From Prorocentrum cordatum (Eukaryota > Sar > Dinophyceae > Prorocentrales > Prorocentraceae), in NCBI GenBank assembly GCA_963575745.1, contig CAUYUJ010001303.1, forward strand, positions 73,808-137,807: a stretch of DNA of 64,000 nucleotides, given 5' to 3'. The notes below the pieces were generated by a model that saw nothing but the letters and a program-made list of their open reading frames with translations, was not told the origin of the DNA and searched no databases. Shown in pieces: positions 54,926 to 64,000 of this stretch. The translations under genes and the position numbers were made by a program. The stretch's first letter is position 1; every line of letters begins with the position of its first letter.

Positions 54926-55025
54926 AGGAAATGAAGGAGGAGGAGGAGGAGGAGGAGGACGAGGAGGAGAAGGGGGAGGAGGAAAGAGGAGGAGGAGGTG
55001 GAGGAGGAGGAGGAGGAAGAGCAGG
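54926..55025 (+). repeat. (GAG)n array
   Basis: An impure GAG/GGA trinucleotide array. Confidence 0.92.
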
Positions 55026-55460
55026 AAATGGAGCAGTGTAGACCCCATAGTCATCAACGATGCTGGGATAAACCCTCCCTCCAAGCTCCCCCCTCGTTGG
55101 CCCGCACAAAGGCCATTTTCCACTGGGGGAATTGCCTCGTTGGAAAACAACCGCGTGAAGACCCTGAATCATGCCAACACATTGTTTTCGGGATTCCAAC
55201 GTCAAGGATCACCCTGACTGTTGCGTCATGGCGATCCTGGAGCGTGCCATCAAACCGTTCTTGATGTTTCAACATCGCGAACCGACGTAGTAACTTGCTG
55301 CGTTTTCTTCGTGTTTGTGCATTCTTCTAAATCGCCATTTCTAGTACATTGACCATGGGAAAATTATGAAAGCCTTGCACCTTTACGAACTGGGTGTGCG
55401 CGGCCGACCCGCCTTCGTCCGTGAAGCTTCTGCACATCTGAAAGAGCGCGTTCTACCGCT
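55026..55460. other. No gene recognised
   Basis: Low-copy, lower-GC sequence without motifs. Frames are below 90 codons. Confidence 0.4.
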
Positions 55461-55464
55461 GCTG

Positions 55465-55680
55465 GCGGAAAACCGGGGGGGTCACTACCGGTTCGACCCC
55501 CCCCTCCCCCCCCCCATCCGCCCGAAAACCGGGGGGGGGGGTCACTACGGGTTCGAACCCCCCCCCCAGTCCATCATGAAAAGGGGGGGGGGGCCTTACC
55601 GGTTCGAACCCCCCCCCCTCGAAAATCGGGGGGGTCACTACCGGTTCGAACCCCCCCCTCGAAAACCGAAGGGGGGGCGG
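55465..55680 (+). repeat. Left arm of a large inverted repeat: GGTCACTACCGGTTCGAACC units
   Basis: Four to five units of about 50 bp have the pattern GAAAACC, a G run, GTCACTACCGGTTCGAA, a C run. Each contains GGTTCGAACCC, which fits the tRNA/Pol III B-box consensus. The reverse complement is repeated at 56,570-56,870. Confidence 0.88.
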
Positions 55681-56565
55681 ACAGTGGTGGGAGCGGTGGT
55701 GGTGGGGACAGTGGTGAGGGGGCAGCGGGACAGTGGTGGGGACAGTGGGACAGTGGTGGGGACGGTAGTGGTGGTGACTGTGGTGAAGGCGGTGGTGAGG
55801 ACAGTGGTGGGACGGTAGCACGGCGGGGAAAGTGGCGGGGACAGTGGGGGACACTGATGGGGACAGTGGGGACGCTGGGACAGCACAGTGGGACAGCGGC
55901 AGAGACAGTGGGACAGTAGTGGGTACAGTGGGGACAGTGGGACAATGGTGGGGACCCTGCGGAATGTGGGGAGAGCGGGACCGTGGCGGGACAATGGTGG
56001 GGAGAGTGGGGACATTGACACACTGGTGGGGGCACTGGTGGGGACAGCGGGGACAATGGTGGGAACAGTGGGGACAGTGGGACAGTGGTGGGGACGGTGG
56101 CGGTGGGGACAGAGGTGTGGGGACAGTGGGAATGTGGTGGAAACAGTGGGGCAGTGGAAGGTACACTGGTGGTGGGGGACAGTGGTGAGGGCGGTGGCGA
56201 GAACGGCGGTGGGACAATGGGTCAGAGGTGCATTGGGGACAATGGTGGGGACAGGGGGGACAGTGGTGGGAACAGTGGGACAGCTCAGTGGGACAACGGA
56301 AGAAACAGTAGGAAAGTAAGGCCAGTGGGGATAGTCGGGCAGTGGTTGGGGCCGTGAAGAAAGTGGGGAGAGTGGAACCGTGGTGGGAACAATGGTGGGG
56401 ACAGTGGGGACAGTGCGACAGTGGTGGGGGCACTGGTGGGGACAGTAGGGACGGTGGTGGAACCAGTAGGGATCAGTGGGGGTGAGGACAGCGGTGCTGG
56501 GAACAGCAGTGGGGGATGTGGTGCGGACGGTGGTAGGGACCGGCAGTCGTTTGCTGGCGGTGAGG
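55681..56565 (+). repeat. GGGACAGTGG minisatellite
   Basis: About 80 units of 9-12 bp (GGGGACAGTGG, GGGACAATGGTGG). It forms the loop between the two inverted arms. Gly/Thr/Val frames are artefacts. Confidence 0.93.
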
Positions 56566-56569
56566 GGGG

Positions 56570-56870
56570 GGGAGGGATTCGAACTGGTAGTGACCCCACT
56601 CGGTTTTCGAGGAGGAGGGGGGGTCGAACCGGTAGTGAACCCCCCAGGTTTTCGAGGGGGAGGGGGGGGTTCGAACCGGTAGTGACTCCTCCCGTTTTTC
56701 GATGGGGGGGGTTCGGACCAGTAGTGACCCTCCCCGGTTTTGTAGCGACCTTCCTTTCAATTTCCGGGGAGGGGGGATTCGAACCGATAGTGACCCCCCC
56801 CGGTTTTCCGAAGGGAGGGGGGTTCGAACCGGTAGTGACCCCCCCGGTTTTCTGGGGGGGGGGTAGGGAG
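56570..56870 (-). repeat. Right arm of the inverted repeat: GGTTCGAACCGGTAGTGACC units
   Basis: Six units of the left-arm repeat appear in opposite orientation (GGTTCGAACCGGTAGTGACC, C run, GGTTTTCGA). G-rich sequence continues to 56,970. Confidence 0.88.
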
Positions 56871-57048
56871 GGGGCAGTTTTGCCGGGGGAAGGGGGGGAG
56901 GAGGGGGGGGGGTCCAGCAGGGGGGAGGGTTTTCGGAGGGGGGGGGGAACCCCGGGTTCCTCAGGAAGAGGGGGGGAATTTTCCACAGTAAAGCAGCGGT
57001 GGACCACGTTCTCTCGCTCATTAAGGAACACATCTACGCGGCGCTAAG

Positions 57049-57385
57049 TCGAGAGTCGCGTGTTGAAATGTAGTCGCCCTCAATCCGTAAGGTTCTTGCA
57101 GATTTCGAAAGACTAATGTGTGTGGCGCGAAGGCGAGAGTCACATGTTGAAAACGGCCCGCCCTAAATCCGTGAAATTCTTCTATCTGTTCAAAACGAAT
57201 GCGCGCTGCGTTTAGGCGGGAGCCGCATTTGAAAACGGCCCGTCCTCGATCCGTAAAGCTCTTGCAGCTTTAAGAACGAACGTGCGCGGTTTTGAAGGCG
57301 AGAGCCACATTTTGAAAATCACTCGCCCTCCATTTTTGAAACCGTTGCCAAATTTGAAGCTTCGCGGTCATAAGTGGTCAGAAAG
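57049..57385 (+). repeat. About 84-bp tandem repeat, four units
   Basis: Units begin near 57,049, 57,133, 57,218 and 57,299 with GGCGAGAGTC(A/G)CATGTTGAAA-like words, followed by CGGCCCGCCCT and ATCCGTAAAGTTCTTGCAG-like words. No protein is encoded. Confidence 0.85.
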
Positions 57386-57555
57386 ACTCAGGCGAAACGC
57401 TTGGCCCGCCCTAAAATTTGCCCCTGGGTGCGGCAGGGAAAAGTTATCTATAAGGAAAAGGAATGGAGAAGGAGGCGGAGGAGGAGGAGGAGGAGAAACG
57501 GGAGGAGGGAGAGGGAGAGGAGGAGCGGAAAAACTAGTCAGCGGCAGGGGGGAAA

Positions 57556-57710
57556 AGGAACTCTAGGAGGGGGGTGGGGGGGAGCGGAGCGCGCGAGATG
57601 CCGCGTGCATGCGTCCCCCGCCGCTGGGGAGTAGGAACTCCAGTAGGGGGGTGGGGGGGGGGGCGGAGCGCGCGAGCTGCCGCGCGCGTGCGCTCCCCGC
57701 CGCGGAGGTG
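57556..57710 (+). repeat. Tandem duplication of about 76 bp
   Basis: Two units share AGGAACTC, then a GGGGTGGGGGG run, then GCGGAGCGCGCGAG and GCCGCG words. A short (GGA)n precedes them at 57,470-57,520. Confidence 0.85.
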
Positions 57711-57802
57711 ACGCAGATGCCGATCGAGGCGACGCCCCGCTGCTTCCGTCACTTCGTTCTGCTGTTTGCAAGCGTTTTGGGCCTGTGCGGGGCCGCCTCT
57801 GG

Positions 57803-58055
57803 GTGACGACGACGACGACGAGGACGAGGACGACGCACGAAGGACGACGACGACGACAACGACGAGGACAACGAGGACGCCGACGACGACGACGACGGTG
57901 ACGAGGACGATGACGAGGTCGACAACGACGATGAAGACGGCGACGAGGACGACGAGGATGACGACGAGGATGACGACGACGACGACGACGACGAGGACGA
58001 CGAGGACGAGGATGAGGACGACTACGACGACAACGACGACAGCGACAACGACGAG
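57803..58055 (+). repeat. (GAC)n array
   Basis: GACGACGAC/GAGGAC triplets extend over about 250 bp. Confidence 0.95.
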
Positions 58056-58299
58056 TCAAACGGAACAGCGTCTGCCACACGCCGACGGGGTCGGCGGATG
58101 ACCGCCTGTGGGCTTCAGGGCAGCCAACAAGAACGGCCCCAGGTGCAATGCAGGTTCCAGGGGACGGCTCTCGAGCTCCATGGCCCTCGTTTCCTCTCCT
58201 CCCATCAACGGGCACCGACCCCGAGGGATTGCCCTGAAATGGTGGTCCTCCACGGCTCAATGCACGCCCGCGTCCAGCTCCAGCACCCGGCTGTTGAGG

Positions 58300-59290
58300 T
58301 AACGCGTCTTAGGCGCCGATCCCGACCACGGGAAAGTAGCCGATTGCGTTCTTCATCTCGTTGATGAGTTTCTTGGCCTCCACGAATGTGCGCGACGCTG
58401 CGTAGGCCGTCTCCGTCCACTCGCCCGTGCTTCCATTACCAGATAGAACGGCAGCTGCGAACCCCTCTTCTGATTGAGTGTTCTCCTCGATCTCGTGATT
58501 CTCGCCGATTGTTCATGAGCTCCTCTGCTGCTGCCATCGCTGTCTCGGTGATCTCGGCCGCCTCGTCAAAACCGTTGCAATAGGCTTCATCGTACACCTC
58601 CTCCGCGTAGGCCGTCAGCTCGTCTAGCGCCTCCGGGTCCTCGAAGGGCGCGTGCACACCTTTCATGGATTTGTAGCCCTTCTGCTTGTCCTTTGCGACC
58701 AACTGCTCCTCCGACCACTGCTTGCTCAGCGCCTTCTTCACGTCCGCTTGCGTGTAAGAGTTGCCCTTCGCGCCGGAGGTCACCAGTACTGCCGCCTGCT
58801 CTGAAGGATCCAAGTCCGTACCGTCCAGCGAGATCAAGCCCGTGCATGAAGCCTGTAGCTGGAATGTCGTTGCACACCGCATTAGGGCCTTCCGATCTTG
58901 CTGAGGTGGATGTCGAATCTTGATACCCAGCGCTTTGTCCCTTCTCCTGGGTTCCTGTAGATGCCTCTCATGAATTCGCCACTTCGACACAGCTTCCTGC
59001 ATAATCACGGTGCCGCGGATCCCCTGTAAGGCGGTGACCGTTCGCTCAGCGCCGTCCTCCTTCACCAGGTCGTCGAGCGACATCTTCTTCGCCTCGTGCC
59101 ACTGCTGGGAGTCCTCGCCCATGGCCCCAAGTAAACTCTGTTCTCCTTCTCGGTGCCCAGGACCCATAGCTTGACTTTCTCTTCGAAGCTCTCTAGTGTC
59201 AAGGCTTCTCCACTCCAGACTGGGATCCAGAAGGATCGGTGTATGTGGAGAGCTTTCTTTCCCCTGCAGCACAAGCGCGGAAGTAAGTGG
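58300..59290 (-). pseudogene. Gag fragment of a third Ty1/copia lineage
   Basis: Read leftward from about 59,290, one frame has PVWSGEALTLESFEEKVKLW followed by VLGTEKENRVYLGP. After a frame change near 59,130 a long frame carries GEDSQQWHEAKKMSLDDLVK, then AERTVTALQGIRG, KWRIHERHLQEPRRRDKALG, SLDGTDLDPSEQAAVLVTSG and YTQADVKKALSKQWSEEQL. After another change near 58,440 it ends with AASRTFVEAKKLINEMKNAI and GYFPVVG. These blocks follow the order of dinoflagellate copia gag as I remember it. No pol is attached, and the leading Ala/Pro-rich part of the longest frame (59,300-59,512) is probably not coding. Confidence 0.65.
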
Positions 59291-59519
59291 GACCGCGGGG
59301 GCTCGGGCACGCTGGCTCGTGTCACGAGTCTCGTGGGGCCCTGCAGGCTCTCTCGGGGCTCCCGGAGTCGTGCAGGCCCCTGCGGGGGGTCTTGTTGGCC
59401 CGGAGGGCGCGACGGCAGGCTCGTCGCCCCTCTCTCGGAGAGGGCTCGTGGCTCCGGGGGAGGAGGGGCCGGCGGGGCAGGCTGGGGTCAAGCAGGCTGC
59501 GCGCCGTCTCACTCCTGGG

Positions 59520-59632
59520 AGCGTGGGCCAGCGGTCTCCACGTCCAGCCTGGCTTCTGCCGTTGCCCCACCCCTCTTCTCACGAGGAGGGAGGGTGCGGG
59601 GAGGCAGGCCGCGAAGTCACAGAACGACGATG
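59520..59632 (+). repeat. Dispersed repeat abutting (GAG)n (partner at 62,185)
   Basis: A 100-bp segment (CACGTC, CTTCCTGCCG-like and GGGAGGGTGCGGGGAGG, then GCGAAGTCA) matches 62,185-62,288. Here it is followed by (GAG)n at 59,633-59,730, there by (GAT)n. Confidence 0.82.
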
Positions 59633-59730
59633 AGGAGGAGGAGGAGGAGGAGGAGGAGGAGGAGGAGGAGGAGGAGAAGGAGGAAGAGGAGGAGGAGGAC
59701 GAGGAGGAGGAGGAGGAGAAGGATGAGAAA
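59633..59730 (+). repeat. (GAG)n array
   Basis: A near-pure GAG trinucleotide array directly after the dispersed repeat. Confidence 0.95.
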
Positions 59731-59814
59731 TGAGGGAGGCATAGGGGAGAAGGTGGTAGCTGAAGTGATAACAATGACGATGAGGAAAGAATGAAGACGA
59801 GGGGCAGGAGGAGC

Positions 59815-59935
59815 CTCTTGGATGCATATGAGGGTCCTGTTGGAGGTCTCTTTGGGGCACCTGGCTGGCGTATTGCCACTCTTGGGCCCCTCCTGAGGCG
59901 CTTTTGGGGCCCCGGGCGTGTGGGTTCCTGGCAGC
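59815..59935 (+). repeat. CTTGGGGCC quasi-periodic repeat
   Basis: TCTTGGATGC, CTTTGGGGCACC, CTTGGGCCCC and TTTTGGGGCCCC words at 12-16 bp steps, like those in introns 2 and 3 and at 17.4 kb. Confidence 0.45.
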
Positions 59936-60074
59936 GGGCGTGCTCGCACCTCTTCCGCCCACTGCATTTCATATGCGGCGGGCGCAATATTGTTGATTTG
60001 TTCTATTCGTCCCATGGCGACTTTGCTCTGCCGCTTCGTCGGCGGCGTGCAGCACATTTTCGACGATGGGGTCT

Positions 60075-60265
60075 GAAGATCGCGCCGCATCGCCGATGCA
60101 TCGCCGATGCATCGCCGATGCGGCTCGATGTGGGGCCCGATTTGTTTCACGTCTACGTCGCCGATGCATCGCCGACGTCGCTGATGCATCGCCGACGTCG
60201 ACGATGCATCGCCGGTGGATCAGCGATGAGTCACCGATGCATCGCCGGTGTCGACGATGCGGTGC
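60075..60265 (+). repeat. CGCCGATGCAT array (about 11-bp unit)
   Basis: About 15 units of GATGCATCGCC / GATGCATCGCCGACG. The GATGCATC core is palindromic. The intervening 59,936-60,074 and 60,266-60,655 segments show no gene. Confidence 0.88.
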
Positions 60266-60655
60266 GATCCTCCGACCCCATCTAAGAGGCCTCTATCGAT
60301 GCGCCGCCCCCTCTGGGAGGTCCCAGGCGTCGATGCCGAGATCTGACATTTTCTGCCTCGCTTGCCTATGGTTGTAGACCACGTGCGTGCTGCCACTGAG
60401 GGAAATGCCCTTATGTTGTTGGCGCTCGCAACGGAGGAGGAATCCAGTGAAATCCATCGAATCTGTGAAACCACATTTAGGGCCTCAAGATTCTGAAACT
60501 CAAGTATGTCAAACATACACTTAGAAAATGTGCTCGGCGCCGCTTCGGTGAGAACAATGGCGCACCACTATACAACGACCTCGTCGCTTTCACTGAAACA
60601 CCTTGCGTGGGCGTCGAGGGGGTCTTGGAGAGAAGGGTGTCCATCGTGGCGCCAT

Positions 60656-60862
60656 TTTATGCGTTGCGATGCGATGCAACGCAATGCGACAATGATACGC
60701 TAATGTATACTATGCTATGCTATGCTCTACAGTGCTGTGCTATGCTTCGCTGTGCTACGCCATGCAATTCTTTGCTACGCGGGCTACACATCTTATTACA
60801 TGCTATGCTGTGGTGTGCAGTGCTATGCTCTGCTCTACTGTGCCATGCTGCGCGGGCTCCGC
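60656..60862 (+). repeat. TGCTATGC quasi-repeat
   Basis: Words TGCTATGCTATGC, TGTGCTATGC and TGCTACGC recur at about 5-10 bp steps. Confidence 0.75.
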
Positions 60863-61204
60863 CTCCTCCTCCGCCCCCCCCCCCCGCGGCGCCCGATTCA
60901 TCATCCGGTACAACCTGATCTTAGAGATCCCCGATGTGTTGGGCGTTACGTAATAATTGGGTGGGCGATAGATTGGGGGGATGAAGAAATCACCGAGCGC
61001 AATCCGCTACTCGCAAAGTGTTTGCTCGCAAACGCCCGAAAAGCAACACGGCTTCTTCTACGTAATTTGAACGTAGGCCCCCAGCGGCGGATGCAGGCCC
61101 ATCTGCGAGTAGTTACTCTGCGAGCAGTGGTACGCGCTCGTCTGAGAAAGCTGCGCCTTTCGAGGCAAGGCCGCTAGGCCGTCAGCGTCCCCCCACTCCT
61201 CAGG
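60863..61204. other. No gene recognised
   Basis: Low-copy sequence. The frame 60,722-61,177 extends into it but has no motif. Confidence 0.4.
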
Positions 61205-61525
61205 AGGCTAGAAAAGACAGACACAATTAATCGTCAATCCCCAGGAAAATAGGGGGAAATATGGCAAGTGCGGGGGAAGAAAAAAACCCAGAAAATATGG
61301 GGAGTCATGTTATTTGTGTGTATTTCTTTGTGTGTTCCTGGGCCCCTTCAACTCCGTCTGCACTCTCTTCTCCATCATCCGCCCCCAAGCCTTGGGTCGG
61401 AATCTGCGGGTGCTCCCGAACGCTGGCCTTCGGCACAGGCCGCTGTGCCACTGGGGAGGTGGCGCGGCGGTCATCATCGGTGCGTGGCCCCTGGACTCCG
61501 AAGCCTCCCGAGACCCCCTCTGCCC
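61205..61525 (+). repeat. Dispersed duplication, copy 1 (partner at 63,600)
   Basis: GACACAATTAATCGTC, GGGGGAAGA, ATGGGGAGTC, TTTGTGTGT and GTTCCTGGGCCCCT words occur in the same order at 63,600-63,760. Weaker similarity (GGCCCCTGGACTC versus GGCCCCGGGACTC) continues a little further. Confidence 0.8.
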
Positions 61526-61804
61526 CCCCCAAAAAAAATAAGTCTTGGGGCGGGATATGTTTTTCCAATCCCAGCAGTTTTCGTTCTGTCTCGGCCTCGG
61601 GGGGCCAGCCGCTCGCTGGCGTCGAACTTGGGCTCGGAACGGAAAGCTGTCCACGGGGAGGGGGTCGGGATTTCTGGGATCCTCCGTCCCATCTTCTATT
61701 GAGGGTCGAGACTTTTGGGAGCGTTGTTTTGGTCTTTTAGGTTCTCCGGGGAACTTCTCCCTTCCTGGTCTTGTGCCTCGTCTTTGTTTCTTCCTCCCCC
61801 TCCT
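61526..61804. other. No gene recognised
   Basis: Unique-looking sequence without coding motifs between the duplication and the ATT array. Confidence 0.35.
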
Positions 61805-61945
61805 CCTTGTATTATTATTATTATTCTTATCATCATCCTTGCTATTATTATTATTATTATTATTATTAGTAGCGTTATTAGTCTCATCATCATCATTATT
61901 ATTATTACTATTATTCTTATTAGTATAATTCTTATTTTCTTCCTG
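61805..61945 (+). repeat. (ATT)n / (ATC)n microsatellite
   Basis: TTATTATTA triplets with ATC interruptions. Confidence 0.93.
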
Positions 61946-62035
61946 GCAGGCAGCATGGCGCCACAGGCGTGGTCTGGCGTTTGGCAACCCACCACCCCGA
62001 GGGAGTGTCGCCCTCAACCTCATCGTCCCGGCCAC

Positions 62036-62056
62036 CCGCAGCCGTTTTGGCTCAGG
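62036..62056 (+). other. Sequence resembling a dinoflagellate spliced-leader relict
   Basis: The 21 bases from CCGCAGCCGTTTTGG onward (next CTCAGG) match the dinoflagellate spliced leader, as I remember it, at 18 positions. All three differences are transitions. Such relicts mark reinserted, trans-spliced mRNAs. It lies about 30 bp upstream of a dispersed repeat. Confidence 0.45.
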
Positions 62057-62084
62057 CCGCTCTGGCCCATGCCGCCAGGAGACG

Positions 62085-62180
62085 CCTGTATTCCCGCCGC
62101 AGCGCCCCTCCCGCACATCTATTAGGGCTGGTTTCCGAGCCTGCCCCAAAGAAGACAGGTCGACCCTCGGCGTCCGGCAA
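62085..62180 (+). repeat. Dispersed repeat, copy 1 (partner at 62,875)
   Basis: ATTCCCGCCGCAGCGCCCCT, then CCCGCA, TAGGGCTGG and CTCGGCGTCCGG are shared with 62,875-62,965 in the same orientation. Confidence 0.85.
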
Positions 62181-62184
62181 ACGT

Positions 62185-62284
62185 GGGTTGGCGGTCTCCA
62201 CGTCTAATTGGGCTTCCTGCCGTATCCCTCCCTCTTTCCCCCACAGACAGGGAGGGTGCGGGGAGGAAGGGCGCGAAGTCATAG
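62185..62284 (+). repeat. Dispersed repeat abutting (GAT)n (partner at 59,520)
   Basis: Matches 59,520-59,632 as described there and ends at GAAGTCATAGAATGATG, where the GAT array starts. Confidence 0.82.
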
Positions 62285-62292
62285 AATGATGG

Positions 62293-62354
<62 letters not shown>

Positions 62355-62708
62355 CTGATGATGATGATGATGATGCTGATGCTGATGCTGATGCTGATGC
62401 TGATGCTGCTGATGATGATGATTATGATGATGCTGCTGTTCATTATGATGCTGATGCTGATGCTGATGATGATGATGCTGATGATGATGTTGATGATGAT
62501 GACGACGATGACGATGATGACGATGACGATGACGATGACAATGCCGATGATGATGCTGATGATGATGCTGATGATGATGATAATGAGGAGGATGACGATG
62601 AGGATGAGGATGAGGATGAGGATGAGGATGAGGATGATGCTGATGCTGATGCTGATGATGATGATGATGATGATGATGATGCTGATGATGATGATTATGA
62701 TGATGATC

Positions 62709-62803
<95 letters not shown>

Positions 62804-62872
62804 AACCGCGACGACGACGACGACGATGATGATGAGGAGGAGGAGGAGGAGGAGGAGGAGGAGGAGGAGGAG
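62285..62872 (+). repeat. (GAT)n then (GAG)n array
   Basis: About 540 bp of GATGAT/GATGCT triplets is followed by (GAC)n and (GAG)n to 62,872. His or Met homopolymer frames of 200-400 codons are artefacts. Confidence 0.97.
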
Positions 62873-62874
62873 GA

Positions 62875-62965
62875 GGCGTATGCATTCCCGCCGCAGCGCC
62901 CCTCCCGCAACACTCCTAGGGCTGGCCTCCGAGCTCGCCCCCACAAGAAGCCTCGGCGTCCGGCC
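62875..62965 (+). repeat. Dispersed repeat, copy 2 (partner at 62,085)
   Basis: This copy begins exactly at the end of the (GAG)n array. Confidence 0.85.
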
Positions 62966-63284
62966 CTCGCGTCCTGGGCGTCGGCAGCGCCTGCTGTGCC
63001 GGCGGGGGGCTTCGAGGAGGAGTGGGTGTGGATACTACACAGGAGACCCGTGCCAAGAAACACTCTGCTTGCCTCCAGGTTGCCTTGGGTTTCTTGGGTT
63101 TCGATGGTTTTGCTACGGGAAGCGCGACGTTCCCACACCAAAAATCAATGGACGTCCTGGGGTCTCAGGGTTGGGTTTCTTGTGGAAGGTTTCTTGTGAA
63201 CTGGCCCCCACCGTATCGCGGCCGGGGCCGCGAAGTCGCCCAGATCTTCGGGAGCCTTGGCCCGAGGGTCAACAATGCAATTCG
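62966..63284. other. No gene recognised
   Basis: Low-copy sequence with a GCGGCCGGGGCCGC palindrome-like patch near 63,220. No coding motif. Confidence 0.35.
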
Positions 63285-63440
63285 GAGGAGGAGGAGGATG
63301 TACCCATACCTCTGTCCTGTCCTCGATTCCCCCCATTTTGGGGCCTACTCGGAGGCCCTCATCGCCACCGTCGGATTCGCCTCGAAACTCTGGTCAGAAG
63401 GCACTCCGGGAGGTCCGGGGAGTAGTGGCATCGGTGCCTT
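63285..63440 (+). repeat. Dispersed repeat, copy 2 (partner at 42,885)
   Basis: It shares GGAGGCCCTCATCGCCACCG-like, GGATTCGCCTCG and GGGGAGTAGTGG-like words with 42,885-43,045. A short tandem of GCAGGATT words follows at 63,508-63,545. Confidence 0.7.
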
Positions 63441-63599
63441 TTGGTCTCCCCAGCAACCTGGTGCGGGATCCTGCAGAGGCAGGGTTGCACTGGCCCGGGT
63501 CAGCGCGAAGGATCTTGCAGGATTCTGCAGGATTTTGCAGGATCGCGCGACGCCCGACTGACCCAGGTTTGGATTGACCCGGGTCAGTTTAGGAGGAAC

Positions 63600-63830
63600 A
63601 AAAACACACAGACACAATGAATCGTCGATTCCCCAGAAACTATGGAAAACTATGGGACGTGGGGGGGAAGACGATAGTCGAAAGAAACATATGGAAAACT
63701 GTGGGGAGTCTTGGGATTTGTGTGTGTTGCTTTTTGAGTTCCTGGGCCCCTCATCAGTGTGGCCCCGGGACTCACAGGCTTTTCTTCTCGCCCCGAGAGG
63801 CCCCCGGGCCTCCGAGCCCTCGTCCGCGCA
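63600..63830 (+). repeat. Dispersed duplication, copy 2 (partner at 61,205)
   Basis: Collinear with 61,205-61,525, about 2.4 kb away. Both copies lie in the same orientation. Confidence 0.8.
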
Positions 63831-63869
63831 CGTTCCCGGGGCCACCGGTGCGCGCCCGCCTCCTCCTTC

Positions 63870-64000
63870 TGCATCCCCCCCCATTCTCCTTCTCCTCCTC
63901 CGCCTCCTCCTCCTCCTTCTCCTCCTCCTCCTCCTCCTTTCCCCCTCCTCCTCTTCTCCTCCCTCCTCCTCCTCCTCCTCCTCCTCCTCGTCCTCCTCCT
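63870..64000 (+). repeat. (CTC)n array at window end
   Basis: A CCT/CTC trinucleotide array runs off the right edge. Confidence 0.95.

Noticed and set aside
55465-56870. tRNA genes suggested by GGTTCGAACCC
   Set aside because: No acceptor, D or anticodon arms could be paired around the box. Only a B-box-like word in a repeat is supported.
62208-63425. 405-codon Met-rich frame
   Set aside because: Almost entirely (ATG)n from the GAT array, with unrelated flanks in the same frame.

Overview
The window looks like nuclear DNA of a dinoflagellate (Prorocentrum / Polarella / Symbiodiniaceae type). The reasons are the very repeat-rich, mostly GC-rich composition, the dinoflagellate style of Ty1/copia gag-pol (CCCH zinc knuckles, DAG-type protease, HLxxHxPKxxxCxxC pre-integrase motif), several dinoflagellate-type LINE reverse transcriptases, and one sequence at 62,036-62,056 that matches 18 of 21 positions of the dinoflagellate spliced leader as I remember it. 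There is no bacterial-style gene organisation, and I recognise no rRNA or tRNA gene. Family assignments rest on motifs and on my memory of these families. No database was searched.

Layout. 0.5-13.5 kb: four collinear, undamaged coding blocks on the + strand (484-1178, 10,409-11,108, 11,702-12,195, 13,028-13,463) that can be joined at phase-compatible splice sites into one protein of about 770 residues. It resembles a transposase-like family that I remember as abundant in dinoflagellates. It is the only extended coding unit in the window without stops or frameshifts. Its first intron is about 9 kb of satellites and simple repeats. 14.9-17.05 kb: a decayed Ty1/copia fragment (RT and RNase H). 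17-23 kb: simple repeats, an inverted patch of the satellite seen at 3-6.4 kb, and 10-bp-period arrays. 23.3-35.2 kb: a nearly full-length but heavily broken Ty1/copia element (gag, protease, integrase, RT, RNase H and an extra 3' domain), with a 10-bp-period array on each side.

36.2-40 kb: a foldback structure, a minisatellite, and a 5'-truncated LINE (LINE-A, 37,713-39,735) inserted in a satellite of about 75 bp. 40-43.6 kb: long GAT and other simple arrays. 45.8-48.35 kb (- strand): LINE-B, with RT, zinc knuckle and restriction-like endonuclease. 50.3-54.4 kb (+ strand): LINE-C, with a hydrophobic upstream reading frame, zinc ribbon, RT, zinc knuckle and restriction-like endonuclease. 55.4-57.7 kb: a large inverted repeat around a GGGACAGTGG minisatellite, then small tandem arrays. 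58.3-59.3 kb (- strand): a gag fragment of a third copia lineage. 59.5-64 kb: dispersed duplications, each abutting a different microsatellite.

Apart from the four-exon gene, the coding sequence seen is retroelement-derived and most of it is disabled. Both copia polymerases have lost the YxDD aspartate pair. The three LINEs keep YVDD or YLDD but carry nonsense codons, frameshifts or a changed motif A residue. Many long open frames in the repeats (all six frames in places) are products of unit lengths near 10, 30 or 90 bp and should not be read as genes.
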